64,000 bases of DNA from Lactococcus fujiensis JCM 16395 (lineage in GTDB: Bacteria; Bacillota; Bacilli; Lactobacillales; Streptococcaceae), in NCBI RefSeq assembly GCF_002441655.1, contig NZ_JXJU01000001.1, positions 186,001 to 250,000 on the forward strand, in the 5' to 3' direction. Shown here in pieces: positions 18,711-27,318 of this stretch. Each line of letters begins with the position of its first letter. The stretch's first letter is position 1. A program made the translations under genes and the position numbers. The notes below the pieces were generated by a model. That model made no database searches. It was given only the letters and a program-made list of their open reading frames with translations, and was not told where the DNA came from.

Positions 18711-19597
18711 GTGATGACTTGAAAAAGATTGGAATTGTTATCTTAAATTATATGGTCTACCAAGACACCATTGATTGTGTGAAATCAATCCTACAGCAGA
18801 CATATAAAAAATTTGAGATTGTTATAGTAGATAATTGTTCACCCAATGAGTCCTTTAAAAGACTTACAAATGAATTTCTTATTGCAAATAATATCATCGT
18901 ATTGAAAACGAATGAGAACGTCGGCTTTGCTAGAGGAAACAATATCGGAATAGAATACCTCATGAAAAAAGGGATTTTTGATGTCTTAGTCATTAACGGT
19001 GATACAATAATCAACCAGAAGAATTATCTTGAAAAACTCGACAACCTTTCTCTAGAAAAGAACTGTGGTGTGATTGGAACGAAGATTTTATCAGCTGATG
19101 GTTATAATCAGAATCCCATTAAAAGAGCAATTTTATCAATGGCAGACGTCAATAACATGATAATCCACCATCTAAAGTATTATTTATTTATCTTTTTTTT
19201 CGGGAATTCACTAACCTTTAAATTCCTAAATCGAAAAAGGGAAAAGCCAGACATTGTTATTCAGAAGTCGCATATTTTAAATCTTGAAGAAGAGATGTTA
19301 CACGGAGCGGCCTTATTTTTTACAAAACAATATTTGGAAAAAATCAAAGGGTTTTATCCAGAAACTTTTTTATATATGGAAGAAGACTGCTTGGCCGCTA
19401 TTTGTCAGAGTTTAAATATAAATCAAATGTACGTGGATGAACTGGAAATATACCACAAAGAAAGTGCATCGAGTAAAATGATTTACAAAAGCAACAGCAG
19501 AAAAATAGTTTTGAAAAAAATAAGATTTGAATTGAAAAGTTCACAAGTATATAAGGAATTATTGATGAAAATTAAACAAAATGAAAGCATTTGTTGA
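18707..19597 (+). CDS. Glycosyltransferase family 2 protein (rhamnosyltransferase-like)
   Basis: 296 residues. GT2 signatures: GIVILNYMVYQDTIDCVKS, VDNCSPNES, ENVGFARGNNIGIEY and the acceptor-domain motif MEEDCLAAIC that resembles the DEDXD of rhamnosyltransferases. Start uncertain: TTG 18707 overlaps the previous stop, and a second TTG at 18719 gives a protein beginning KKIGIVILN; neither has a good ribosome site. It overlaps the next gene by 17 nt. Confidence 0.82.
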   Translation: MSDDLKKIGIVILNYMVYQDTIDCVKSILQQTYKKFEIVIVDNCSPNESFKRLTNEFLIANNIIVLKTNENVGFARGNNIGIEYLMKKGIFDVLVINGDTIINQKNYLEKLDNLSLEKNCGVIGTKILSADGYNQNPIKRAILSMADVNNMIIHHLKYYLFIFFFGNSLTFKFLNRKREKPDIVIQKSHILNLEEEMLHGAALFFTKQYLEKIKGFYPETFLYMEEDCLAAICQSLNINQMYVDELEIYHKESASSKMIYKSNSRKIVLKKIRFELKSSQVYKELLMKIKQNESIC

Positions 19598-20861
19598 AGG
19601 CAAAATATTGAAAAAGATTCCATTGCATTTAGGTCATCGGATTGAACACCGGATAAAGAAAAATATTTATCTTTATGATCCTCAAAAATTTGATGCTCTT
19701 AAAAAAATAAATTTTTATAAATCTTCAGACAGTTCACATAAAATAAGAATAAATTTACTCATCAATAACATCAATAAAAATCAGATGTATGGTGGTATTA
19801 AAACGGCATTAGATCTCTTTGATCAGGTTGTTAATGAATTAAATGGAGATGCGAGAATTATCATTCAGGCTCCATTGACTCAAGAAACGATTGACCAGTA
19901 TGCAGGCTGGGAAGTTGACGAGCTAGAAAATGAACATCCCGCTCATCGATTATTAACATCACTTGCATGGAAAAATGGCGAGCAAAGGAAAATTGATGTC
20001 AAAGCAGAAGATATTTTTATGACGACCTACTGGAGTACACATTATTGTGTTGCTGATGTCTTGAATTATCAAAAGGAAGTCTTTGGTGTAGAAAATAAAA
20101 TAATCTATCTGATACAAGATTTTGAACCTAGTTTCTCGGCTTGGTCAGATAATTACTTGCTCTGCGAGTCCACTTATCATACACCAAATACTTTTGCAAT
20201 TATTAATTCATCTGAATTAGCACATTACTTACATCGACTTGGCTATCATTTTTATCATGAATCAGTCTTTTTTCCTCGACTTACACCAGAAATTGCTCAA
20301 GCGCTCAATCAGGATAAACATGTGAAAAAGAAGAAACAAATTCTATTTTACGGTCGTCCTAATTTTTCAAGAAATTGTTTTCCGTTAATAATTGAAGCAA
20401 TCAACCACTTTCAAAAAGAGCATAGGGATCTAGCTAAGGAGTGGCAATTCATTTCAATTGGAAGTTCATTAAAAAAGAAGGTTCGCTTATATGACGGTTC
20501 CCTACTAGAGACAAAAGGGAAGATGCCACTGGCTGACTATGCCAACTTATTAAAAGAAAGTTCAGTAGGAATTTCACTTATGTGTTCACCTCATCCAAGT
20601 TATCCTCCTCTTGAAATGGCTGCTGCTAACCTTATTACCATTACAAATCAATTTGTAGACAAGGACATGCGGGAATTTAGTAATCATATTATTTCGTTGG
20701 ATTATGTGACAATCGAAAATCTCTCGGGTACAATTTACTCAGCAATTTCTGTTTCTGAAGAAACAGATTTTAAAAATAATATTAATCCAGCATTCTTTGA
20801 CAATAAGAATCAGTTTAATGAAATTTTGCAAGAGATAAAAGCAGAATTCCTTCACCGTTAA
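19581..20861 (+). CDS. WsaF-like rhamnosyltransferase (GT4, GT-B fold)
   Basis: 426 residues. The pattern LLINNINKNQMYGGIKTALD, then YLIQDFEPSFSAWSDNY, then FYGRPNFSRNCFPLIIEA and SPHPSYPPLEMAA matches the WsaF type of glycosyltransferase, whose founding member adds rhamnose in the S-layer glycan of Geobacillus. If that specificity holds, dTDP-rhamnose must come from rml genes outside the window. Starts inside the end of the previous gene. Confidence 0.8.
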   Translation: MKAFVEGKILKKIPLHLGHRIEHRIKKNIYLYDPQKFDALKKINFYKSSDSSHKIRINLLINNINKNQMYGGIKTALDLFDQVVNELNGDARIIIQAPLTQETIDQYAGWEVDELENEHPAHRLLTSLAWKNGEQRKIDVKAEDIFMTTYWSTHYCVADVLNYQKEVFGVENKIIYLIQDFEPSFSAWSDNYLLCESTYHTPNTFAIINSSELAHYLHRLGYHFYHESVFFPRLTPEIAQALNQDKHVKKKKQILFYGRPNFSRNCFPLIIEAINHFQKEHRDLAKEWQFISIGSSLKKKVRLYDGSLLETKGKMPLADYANLLKESSVGISLMCSPHPSYPPLEMAAANLITITNQFVDKDMREFSNHIISLDYVTIENLSGTIYSAISVSEETDFKNNINPAFFDNKNQFNEILQEIKAEFLHR

Positions 20862-20876
20862 AATGGAAAAATCAAA

Positions 20877-21431
20877 GTGAAAAAAATATTTAATGTCATA
20901 ACTAAGATAAAAAAAAATAGAATTAAAAAAAGATTTGGGCGTACAGGTGACAATTTCGATATCGCCACCGATATTGCCTTGATTGGTGGTCAATATATTA
21001 GCGTTGGAAATAATTTTCTTTGTGGTGCCCGGAGTACAATTGGTGCTTGGGATACCTACGCTAGTCAAAAATATACACCCGAAATTCTTATTGGAGATAA
21101 TGTCAGAATAAACTCTGATCTTTATATTACAGCAATCAATCGAATAACAATCGGGAATAATGTTTTATTAGGTCGAAATATCCTTATTACTGATAATAGT
21201 CATGGAAGTGGAACGGAACAAGATTTTCAAGTTGCTCCTTCGCTGAGAAAATTATGTTCTAAAGGGGAGGTTCATATTGAAGATAATGTGTGGATTGGAA
21301 ATAATGCCGTTGTTTTACCAAATGTTACTATAGGAGAATCAAGTATTATTGGTGCTAATTCTGTGGTTACAAAGAATATCCCACCAAAAAGCGTTGCAGT
21401 AGGGAATCCAGCACACATAGTGGTGAAGTAG
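20877..21431 (+). CDS. Acyltransferase with left-handed beta-helix (hexapeptide repeats)
   Basis: 184 residues made largely of hexapeptide repeats ([49 protein letters not shown]). The DNSHG motif near residue 102 supplies the catalytic histidine of NodL/LacA/WbbJ-type O-acetyltransferases. It probably O-acetylates a sugar of the repeat unit. GTG start at 20877; the upstream ribosome site is weak. Confidence 0.88.
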   Translation: MKKIFNVITKIKKNRIKKRFGRTGDNFDIATDIALIGGQYISVGNNFLCGARSTIGAWDTYASQKYTPEILIGDNVRINSDLYITAINRITIGNNVLLGRNILITDNSHGSGTEQDFQVAPSLRKLCSKGEVHIEDNVWIGNNAVVLPNVTIGESSIIGANSVVTKNIPPKSVAVGNPAHIVVK

Positions 21432-21495
21432 AGACATAAAATTTTAGTTACCACTTAATGAGAGAATATGAATCTCAATGGAAGAGAGTGTTCGA

Positions 21496-22275
21496 ATGGA
21501 TACAAAAAAGATAAGATCAAAGATTTTTGTTGTAGGGTTTGATAAATTCCCTTTGATTGAATTTTCAAAAGATAAATTTTACCGTCGACTGATTGTTGGA
21601 AATCATATTGATAGAGTAATTGGTACAAATGATTATCGTGATGATATTGGTGATAACATTAGTGCCAAGAATAAATATTATTCGGAGCTAACAGCTACCT
21701 ATTGGATTTGGAAAAATAAAGATTTAGAGATTTATGGACTTTGTCATTATCGTCGATTTTTTAGAGTCAAACATCATTTATTGAAAAGAAATGAGGCGAT
21801 TACAATCCTTTCAAAGCATCAAGTAATTGTTTCTGAAAAAACATTCATTTCAAAAAATATCGCTGACGCACAGGCAGACGGGTTGGGGAGAGAACCGATT
21901 AAATTGATTAGAGAAATAATCAAGACAAAATCCCCGCGCTATTTGGAGGGATATGATGAAGTAATGTCAAGCTCTGAGTTGCATCCTAGAAATATGTTTG
22001 TTATGAAAAAGGAACTTTTTTTTGACTATTGTGATTTTGTATTTGGGATTCTTGAGGAAGCTGAACCTTTATTAGAGTACCACACTAACATAATAAAAAA
22101 TGGTGTTGAAGACCAACGTGTATTAGGTTATTTAGCAGAGCCATTGTTAGATACATGGATTTCGACAAATAAGATAAACTTTTATGAGTTGCCACTGAGA
22201 CAAAGGGAGATGGGGGCGATTAAATTTTTTAGGTGGCTTGTTTCCAATCTTTTGGCTAAAATGCATCTCAAATAA
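21496..22275 (+). CDS. DUF4422 protein, polysaccharide biosynthesis (putative glycosyltransferase)
   Basis: About 259 residues of the DUF4422 family (PF14393), found in capsule and exopolysaccharide loci and thought to be glycosyltransferases. Typical features: RLIVGNHIDRVIGTNDYRDD, NKYYSELTATYWIWKN, YGLCHYRRFF and a late HPRNMFVMKKELFFDYCDF. A GGAAGAGAG ribosome site favours ATG 21496 over ATG 21478. The donor and place in the repeat unit are unknown. It is followed by a 73-nt gap and the flippase. Confidence 0.75.
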   Translation: MDTKKIRSKIFVVGFDKFPLIEFSKDKFYRRLIVGNHIDRVIGTNDYRDDIGDNISAKNKYYSELTATYWIWKNKDLEIYGLCHYRRFFRVKHHLLKRNEAITILSKHQVIVSEKTFISKNIADAQADGLGREPIKLIREIIKTKSPRYLEGYDEVMSSSELHPRNMFVMKKELFFDYCDFVFGILEEAEPLLEYHTNIIKNGVEDQRVLGYLAEPLLDTWISTNKINFYELPLRQREMGAIKFFRWLVSNLLAKMHLK

Positions 22276-22348
22276 GTTAGGAATATAAGGCAATAGTATA
22301 ACATTGGGGAATATTGGTGAAAATTAAGGTGTAAAGAAAGGATTAATT

Positions 22349-24129
22349 GTGAGACTCTTTAAAAATTACCTCTTAAATAGCTCTTATCAGATTTTGTTAA
22401 TTTTGCTGCCCTTGATTACTGCACCTTACCTCTCAAGAGTTCTGGGTGCGAGTGGGGTGGGCATAAATGCATTTACCAACTCTGTTGTATTTTATTTTTC
22501 ATTATTTTCAATTCTTGGAACCTTTACTTATGGAAATCGGGAAATTGCATATTATCAAAATGATAAGAAAAAGCGAAGTGAAATATTCTGGGGAATAAAC
22601 TTCCTGAGCTGGATGATAGCTGGAATTACGTACATCGTCTTTTTAATATTTATTTCGATGACTCAACGTTATCAGGCCTATTATTTATGGCAAAGTCTTA
22701 TCATCCTCGCAAATCTTTTCGATATTTCTTGGTATTTCATGGGGATGGAAAAGTTTAAGATTACAGTAACCCGAAATCTAATATTTAAAATTTTAACGGT
22801 TATCGCTATTTTTATCTTTGTTCGAGATCAAAATGATTTGATCAGATATATTGCAATTGCTGGAATCGGAAGCCTGTTAAGCAGCCTTTCTCTCTGGCCC
22901 TATTGAAGTCGGAAGTTTATCTTCCTAACTTTAAAAAATTGAATTTAAAGCATCATTTATATTATACAATCTGGCTGTTCTTACCAACTATTGCTAGCTC
23001 GATATACTCTGTCGCAAATAGAACGATGATTGGTTTGTTTGATTCAGTTATCCATGCTGGTTTTTTTAGTCAGTCAGATCAAATGATTAAGATGTGTCTT
23101 TCCTTAGTTGGTAGTATCGGTACGGTCATGCTTCCCCGAGTAGCAAGCATGCATTCACAAGGCAATCAGTCAGCTGTGGAAACTTCAATTATTAAGGCCT
23201 TTAATATCGCTTCAGGTCTTTCATTTGCGCTTTTTTTTGGAATTCTAGGAATAAGTTTAAAATTTGCTTCCTTCTTTTTTGGGAATTCATTTTCGATGGT
23301 TGGATATATTATGCTCATTGAAGCACCAGTTATCATTTTTATTTCGTGGAGTAGCGTTTTAGGGACAATGTACCTTTTACCACTTAATAGAATGAAAGTT
23401 TACACACTCTCTGTGGGAATGGGAGCAATTGTAAGTATCGTCCTTAATTTTGTTCTCATTCCAGCATTGGGTGTCTATGGTGCGACAATTTCAACTGTAA
23501 TCGCTGAAATCACTGTTGTTGCGTATCAATACTGGGAGATAAGAAAAGAATTTCCATTATTCACGCTGACTTCGGGAATCTGGAAATACTTCCTTTCGGG
23601 TCTAATCATGTTCATCGTGGTTTTTTGGATGAATCAAACATTCAAGATGACGACCTTGCAGCTTATGCTACAGATTTTGGTTGGGGGCTTCATTTATGTG
23701 GCACTTAACATCCTCTTGAAAACACAACTTTGGGAGATGGCTTTCAATTTATGGCACCAAAAAAAGAATCAAAAGGTGTCTAAAATGACGAATGACGAGT
23801 TGCGTTTGCTCATTCCCAATATCCAAAGTCAATTTGTCAAAGAATTTCGAATCGTAAAGAAAACGAGGGAAAGTCAACGCGACTTTATAAGGAATATCGA
23901 TAAATTAGAAGAAAGCCTTGACTTGATTTCGAAAAACCCGGCCTTTGTCAGAGCTAATGCAATAGTGCTAGCTGTGCAATTGAGAGAGTTATCAGCTGTT
24001 TTCGAAAGTGGCAGTAAATGGATGAATTCGAATCAATCTTATCAACTTGTCAAATTTTCAAAATTTTTGCGAACACTAGCCAATAAAATAGAACGCTTTC
24101 AACACAGAACGTCACACTGGATGATGTAA
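22349..24129 (+). pseudogene. Oligosaccharide flippase Wzx, split by a 1-nt frameshift
   Basis: MATE/RfbX-type flippase that would move the lipid-linked repeat across the membrane. The first frame (22349-22906, GTG start with AAGAAAGG upstream) gives 185 residues ending SLSLWPY. The second frame (22903-24129) continues without loss as KSEVYLPNFKKLNLK and carries the remaining membrane helices. Restoring one T in TATTGAAG at 22901-22908 joins them as WPYLKSEVYLP, so a single-base deletion (or a sequencing error) is the simplest explanation. The stop TGA (22904-22906) overlaps a TTG (22903-22905), so coupled re-initiation into two halves is conceivable, though no ribosome site is visible. The joined protein would be about 593 residues, longer than the usual 470-480, owing to a hydrophilic C-terminal tail of about 115 residues. 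Confidence 0.8.
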
Positions 24130-24243
24130 CCCACATTTTGAAAGCTGAGTTTGGAGAGTGAAAGCAGAATCCTGCCATTAAACAATTAATAAATGAAATT
24201 TTACAAAAAAAGCAAATAAATAAGAATAAAACTGTCTGATCAC

Positions 24244-24272
24244 TTAACTTTCATTCACATTTTTGATATAAT
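24244..24272 (+). promoter_or_regulatory. Promoter for ugd
   Basis: TTAACT (24244-24249), 17-bp spacer, TATAAT (24267-24272); start codon about 80 nt downstream. This implies ugd is transcribed separately from the eps operon. An 11-bp inverted repeat overlaps the -10 box. Confidence 0.65.
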
Positions 24273-24305
24273 TTAGTAATCAAAAAAATACAATATTACT
24301 AAATT
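24270..24305. repeat. Perfect 11-bp inverted repeat over the ugd promoter (operator-like)
   Basis: AATTTAGTAAT at 24270-24280 and ATTACTAAATT at 24295-24305 are exact reverse complements, 14 nt apart. The left arm overlaps the end of the -10 box, so repressor binding would block initiation. No T-run follows, so it is not a terminator. Confidence 0.6.
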
Positions 24306-24308
24306 GCT

Positions 24309-24324
24309 TTAGCAGCATTGCTAA
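24309..24324 (+). promoter_or_regulatory. Small hairpin in the ugd leader
   Basis: TTAGCA (24309-24314) and TGCTAA (24319-24324) with a GCAT loop. It lies in the predicted 5' leader, about 30 nt before the start codon. Function unknown. Confidence 0.35.
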
Positions 24325-24352
24325 GTTAAAGTAAATTTGTCAGAGTGAAAAA

Positions 24353-25519
24353 ATGAAAATCGCAGTCGTTGGGACAGGTTATGTCGGCTTGTCTATTTCA
24401 GTGCTTTTGGCACAACATCATGAAGTCGTTGCTTTGGATATTATTCCAGAGAAGGTGGCTTTGATTAATTCGAAGCAGTCGCCCATTGTTGATAAGGAGA
24501 TTGAATCTTTTTTAGCGAGTAAAGAATTGAATTTACTTGCGACGACGAATACGTCACAAGCACTAACTGGAGCTGACTTTGTGGTGGTAGCAACTCCAAC
24601 AAATTATGATGATGTTAAAAATTAATTTAATACCGATTCAGTTGAGGCGGTAATTGAAGAAGTATTGACCTATTGCCCGGAGGCAATGATTGTCATCAAA
24701 TCAACTATTCCGGTCGGCTTTGTGGAAAAAATGCGTGCCAAAGATAATGTCGAGAACATTATCTTTTCTCCTGAGTTTTTGCGTGAGGGAAGGGCATTGT
24801 ATGATAACCTTTATCCTTCTCGGATTGTCGTTGGGGAGCAATCCGAAAGCGCAACACAATTTGCGAATCTCTTGTTGGAGGGCGCAATCAAAACAGATGT
24901 GCCTGTCCTTTTCACAAATCACACTGAGGCCGAAGCCATTAAGCTTTTTTCAAACACTTATTTGGCTTTACGTGTGGCTTATTTTAATGAGCTGGATACC
25001 TATGCCGAAATTCGTGGTTTAAATACAAAGCAAATCATTGACGGGGTTGGCCTAGATCCACGTATCGGGACTCATTATAATAATCCTTCATTTGGTTATG
25101 GGGGCTATTGTTTGCCAAAAGACACAAAACAACTTTTGGCTAATTATGATCAAGTTCCTGAAAACTTGATCGAAGCAATTGTTGCATCTAATCGGACCCG
25201 CAAAGATCACATTGCGGATATGATTATCAAACGTCAACCCAAAGTTGTGGGGATTTATCGCTTGACGATGAAGTCGAATTCTGATAACTTTAGATCAAGT
25301 TCCATTCAAGGCATAATGAAACGGATCAAAGGTAAGGGGATTGAAGTAGTTGTTTATGAGCCAACGCTCAATAAAGCATGTTTTTACAATTCTCGTGTTG
25401 TACATAATATAGATGAATTCAAATCACTTTCTGATGTGATTGTTTCAAATCGCTATGCCGCAGAACTAGAAGATGTTAAAAACAAAGTTTACACGAGAGA
25501 TCTATTTGGTCGTGACTAA
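24353..25519 (+). pseudogene. ugd: UDP-glucose 6-dehydrogenase, interrupted by an in-frame stop
   Basis: The frame spans 388 sense codons' worth of UDP-glucose dehydrogenase with one TAA at 24623-24625. Before it: NAD-binding AVVGTGYVGLSISVLLAQ and VVVATPTNYDD. After it, in the same frame: [32 protein letters not shown] and the catalytic cysteine motif [12 protein letters not shown]. The interrupted spot (KN-stop-FNTDS) corresponds to an aromatic residue in homologues, so a single base change of a tyrosine codon explains it. The enzyme makes UDP-glucuronate for acidic exopolysaccharide; here it is probably inactive. The 90-residue N-terminal piece could not work alone. Confidence 0.88.
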
Positions 25520-25549
25520 ACGAATACTTGGAAGTTAATTTGCAATGTA

Positions 25550-25881
25550 GAAGGAAGAAGAAAACAAATATGTGGGACATTATGGTGTCCATCTTGATTT
25601 TATTGCCATTGTAGGCGGCCTTGCGGGGTTTATTCCTGCCGATAATAATACAACGACAAACAGTTCTGATCAACCTACAAAAACATCAGCTTCAAACGAG
25701 TACGTCGAACAAAAAGGTGAAGAAGCAGCTACAGGAAGGATGTCGCTAGTCGATGATGCGGTTTACCGGAGTGGGTCAACGTTCCTTCAACAGAAAAGTT
25801 AGATAAATTTACTAATTTATCGACAAATAATATCACTATTTATCGAATTAATAACCCAGACGTTTTAAAAACAGTGACCAA
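25550..25881 (+). pseudogene. Degenerate remnant of a membrane-anchored protein gene
   Basis: No intact gene fits here, but successive frames look protein-coding. A ribosome-site-like GAAGGAAGAAG precedes ATG 25570 (MWDIMVSILILLPL then stop). A second frame gives a membrane-helix-like IAIVGGLAGFI followed by a Thr/Ser-rich linker, up to TAG 25800. A third frame from about 25760 gives LPEWVNVPSTEKLDKFTN and onward to about 25881. Together they suggest one gene for a short N-terminal anchor plus linker plus domain, carrying at least two frameshifts and cut off at the junction with the truncated LCP gene on the other strand. Family not recognised. Confidence 0.5.
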
Positions 25882-26385
25882 TTATAGAAGGCCAGTCCAG
25901 CCTATCTTATTCACATCAACTTGGACAACTTTATTAACGGATACGTTGAGTAATTCTTTGACCATTTGAAGAATGCCATCATTTCTATTCGTATTGTATA
26001 CTCCAGTGATGGTTTTTTGATTGGGTATTAGTGCAAAGACAGGAAAATTCATAAATGTGGTTTGTTTTGTTGTCGCATTGGTAGATGCTAGAACAGCAGC
26101 ATAACAAACGTTTTTTGGATTATTGGTTCCAGTTTCGATGAGCAATGTAGTGAAAGGCTCAGATTTTTTAAAATCAACGCTGGTCGTTTGAGGGACATTC
26201 ATGTATGAATTCGAAAAAGTTGAATCCACCGTCCGATATACGGAAAAAACAGCAGCTCCTAAAACAAGGAGGAGTAAAACAAAGAGACTTAAAAATTCTT
26301 TAAGGGCAGCAAACTTTTTTATGTCGATGATGTGTTTTTTTCTTCGAAGACGATTGATAAACTTTAGGACCAATAATTTATTCAT
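25882..26385 (-). pseudogene. LytR-CpsA-Psr (LCP) family protein, 3'-truncated
   Basis: Minus-strand frame of 167 residues: basic N-terminus (RLRRKKHIID), one transmembrane helix at about 32-50 (EFLSLFVLLLLVLGAAVFSV), then the first strands of an LCP catalytic domain (TLLIETGTNNPKN, VCYAAVLAS, TFMNFPVFALIP, VNKIGWTGLL). LCP enzymes attach glycopolymers to peptidoglycan and normally run to about 300 residues or more. Here the domain ends abruptly after about 110 residues, without most of the conserved arginines and the lipid-binding core. The break coincides with the end of the forward-strand remnant, so a deletion that removed the 3' ends of two convergent genes is likely. Confidence 0.65.
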
Positions 26386-26406
26386 GTTTTAGATAAAATG
26401 AGTTTG

Positions 26407-26415
26407 TGCTATAAT
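26407..26415 (+). promoter_or_regulatory. Extended -10 promoter for the VanY-type gene
   Basis: TGCTATAAT with TATAAT at 26410-26415, 33 nt before the start codon. It lies in the 62-nt gap between the divergent LCP fragment and the carboxypeptidase gene. Confidence 0.65.
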
Positions 26416-26447
26416 AAGATTACTAAAACTGAAAAAATAAGGATCTA

Positions 26448-27257
26448 ATGAGAAAAAATAAGAAAAGTTATTTCATCATAGCCGTCCTGTTTGTTTTATT
26501 GGTGCTTGTCATTTTCTTAGGGGTGAATAATAATCGTCGCCAACTCGAGAAAGCAACCAAGGAAAGTTTAAATGATACTGCCTTATCTACCAAAAAGTCA
26601 ACTCACCAAAAAAAAGAATCGATTTCTTCCAGCTCAACGAATCGATCGGTAGAAGCAAGCAATTTGCCCGATGCTCATCAATCGGACTGGAATTTAATTC
26701 TTGTTAATAAATGGAACAAACGAGCAGAATTGAATCCTCCATTAACGCTGGTCGGGGGAAAAGAAGTGAATAGCAAGATTGCGTCTGATGTTGCTGCCTT
26801 TTTAGAAGCGGCTCAGAAGATTGACCCTGCTGAACACTTGATCTCGGGTTATCGCTCTGTGACATATCAGAAACAACTCTACAATAATTATGTGGCTCAA
26901 GAAATGGCGGGACAAGGGACGGTCAATCGGACTGGTAAAGCTATTTCAGAAGCTCAGGCTGTTTTGAATGTGAATACCTATTCGATGCCACCAGGCATGT
27001 CAGAGCATAACACAGGCTTAGCGATAGACATGAGTACCATAGACAGTTTGAACGATTCTAATCCAGAAGTCGTTGCCAAAATAATGGCAATCGCTCCTAA
27101 TTATGGCTTTGTCTTACATTTTCAAAAAGGAATGTCGGCTTCTACAGGAGTAGATTATGAAGATTGGCACTATCGATATGTTGGTGTTGAAAATGCGAAG
27201 TATATGATGGCTCATCATTTATCACTTGAGGAATATGTGGCTTTATTGCCGAAGTAA
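26448..27257 (+). CDS. D-alanyl-D-alanine carboxypeptidase, VanY/LdcB type
   Basis: 269 residues, peptidase family M15B. An N-terminal membrane anchor (about residues 8-26, IIAVLFVLLVLVIFLG) is followed by a Ser/Thr/Lys-rich spacer and the catalytic domain. Zinc ligands are in MSEHNTGLAIDM (SXHXXGXAXD motif) and EDWHYRY. It trims the terminal D-Ala or the L,D-tetrapeptide end of peptidoglycan stems on the outer face of the membrane; which of the two cannot be told from sequence. Single gene with its own promoter and a strong terminator. Confidence 0.92.
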   Translation: MRKNKKSYFIIAVLFVLLVLVIFLGVNNNRRQLEKATKESLNDTALSTKKSTHQKKESISSSSTNRSVEASNLPDAHQSDWNLILVNKWNKRAELNPPLTLVGGKEVNSKIASDVAAFLEAAQKIDPAEHLISGYRSVTYQKQLYNNYVAQEMAGQGTVNRTGKAISEAQAVLNVNTYSMPPGMSEHNTGLAIDMSTIDSLNDSNPEVVAKIMAIAPNYGFVLHFQKGMSASTGVDYEDWHYRYVGVENAKYMMAHHLSLEEYVALLPK

Positions 27258-27284
27258 AAAAGAAGTCAGTCGACTTCTTTTTTT
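27256..27284 (+). terminator. Strong intrinsic terminator
   Basis: Perfect stem AAAAAGAAGTC/GACTTCTTTTT with an AGTC loop (core GAAGTC 27262-27267 with GACTTC 27272-27277), ending in a T run. The left arm begins at the stop codon of the carboxypeptidase gene. The A/T-flanked symmetry would let it work in both directions. Confidence 0.93.
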
Positions 27285-27303
27285 AATCGCTCGCTTTTAA
27301 ATG

Positions 27304-27312
27304 TGTTATAAT
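27304..27312 (+). promoter_or_regulatory. Extended -10 promoter abutting the DUF1361 start codon
   Basis: TGTTATAAT (TATAAT at 27307-27312) lies only 6 nt before ATG 27319. Initiation 7 nt after the -10 box would fall on the A of that ATG, predicting a leaderless transcript. Confidence 0.6.
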
Positions 27313-27318
27313 TTGTCC

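Noticed and set aside
24665-25519. Separate gene starting at ATG 24665 (C-terminal dehydrogenase part)
   Set aside because: It is in the same frame as the upstream 24353-24625 piece, separated only by one stop codon; treating it as one broken ugd is simpler, and the ATG has no ribosome site.
25572-25802. 76-residue ORF on the + strand as an intact gene
   Set aside because: No ribosome site at its start, and the coding-like signal continues in another frame on both sides, so it is one piece of a degenerate gene.
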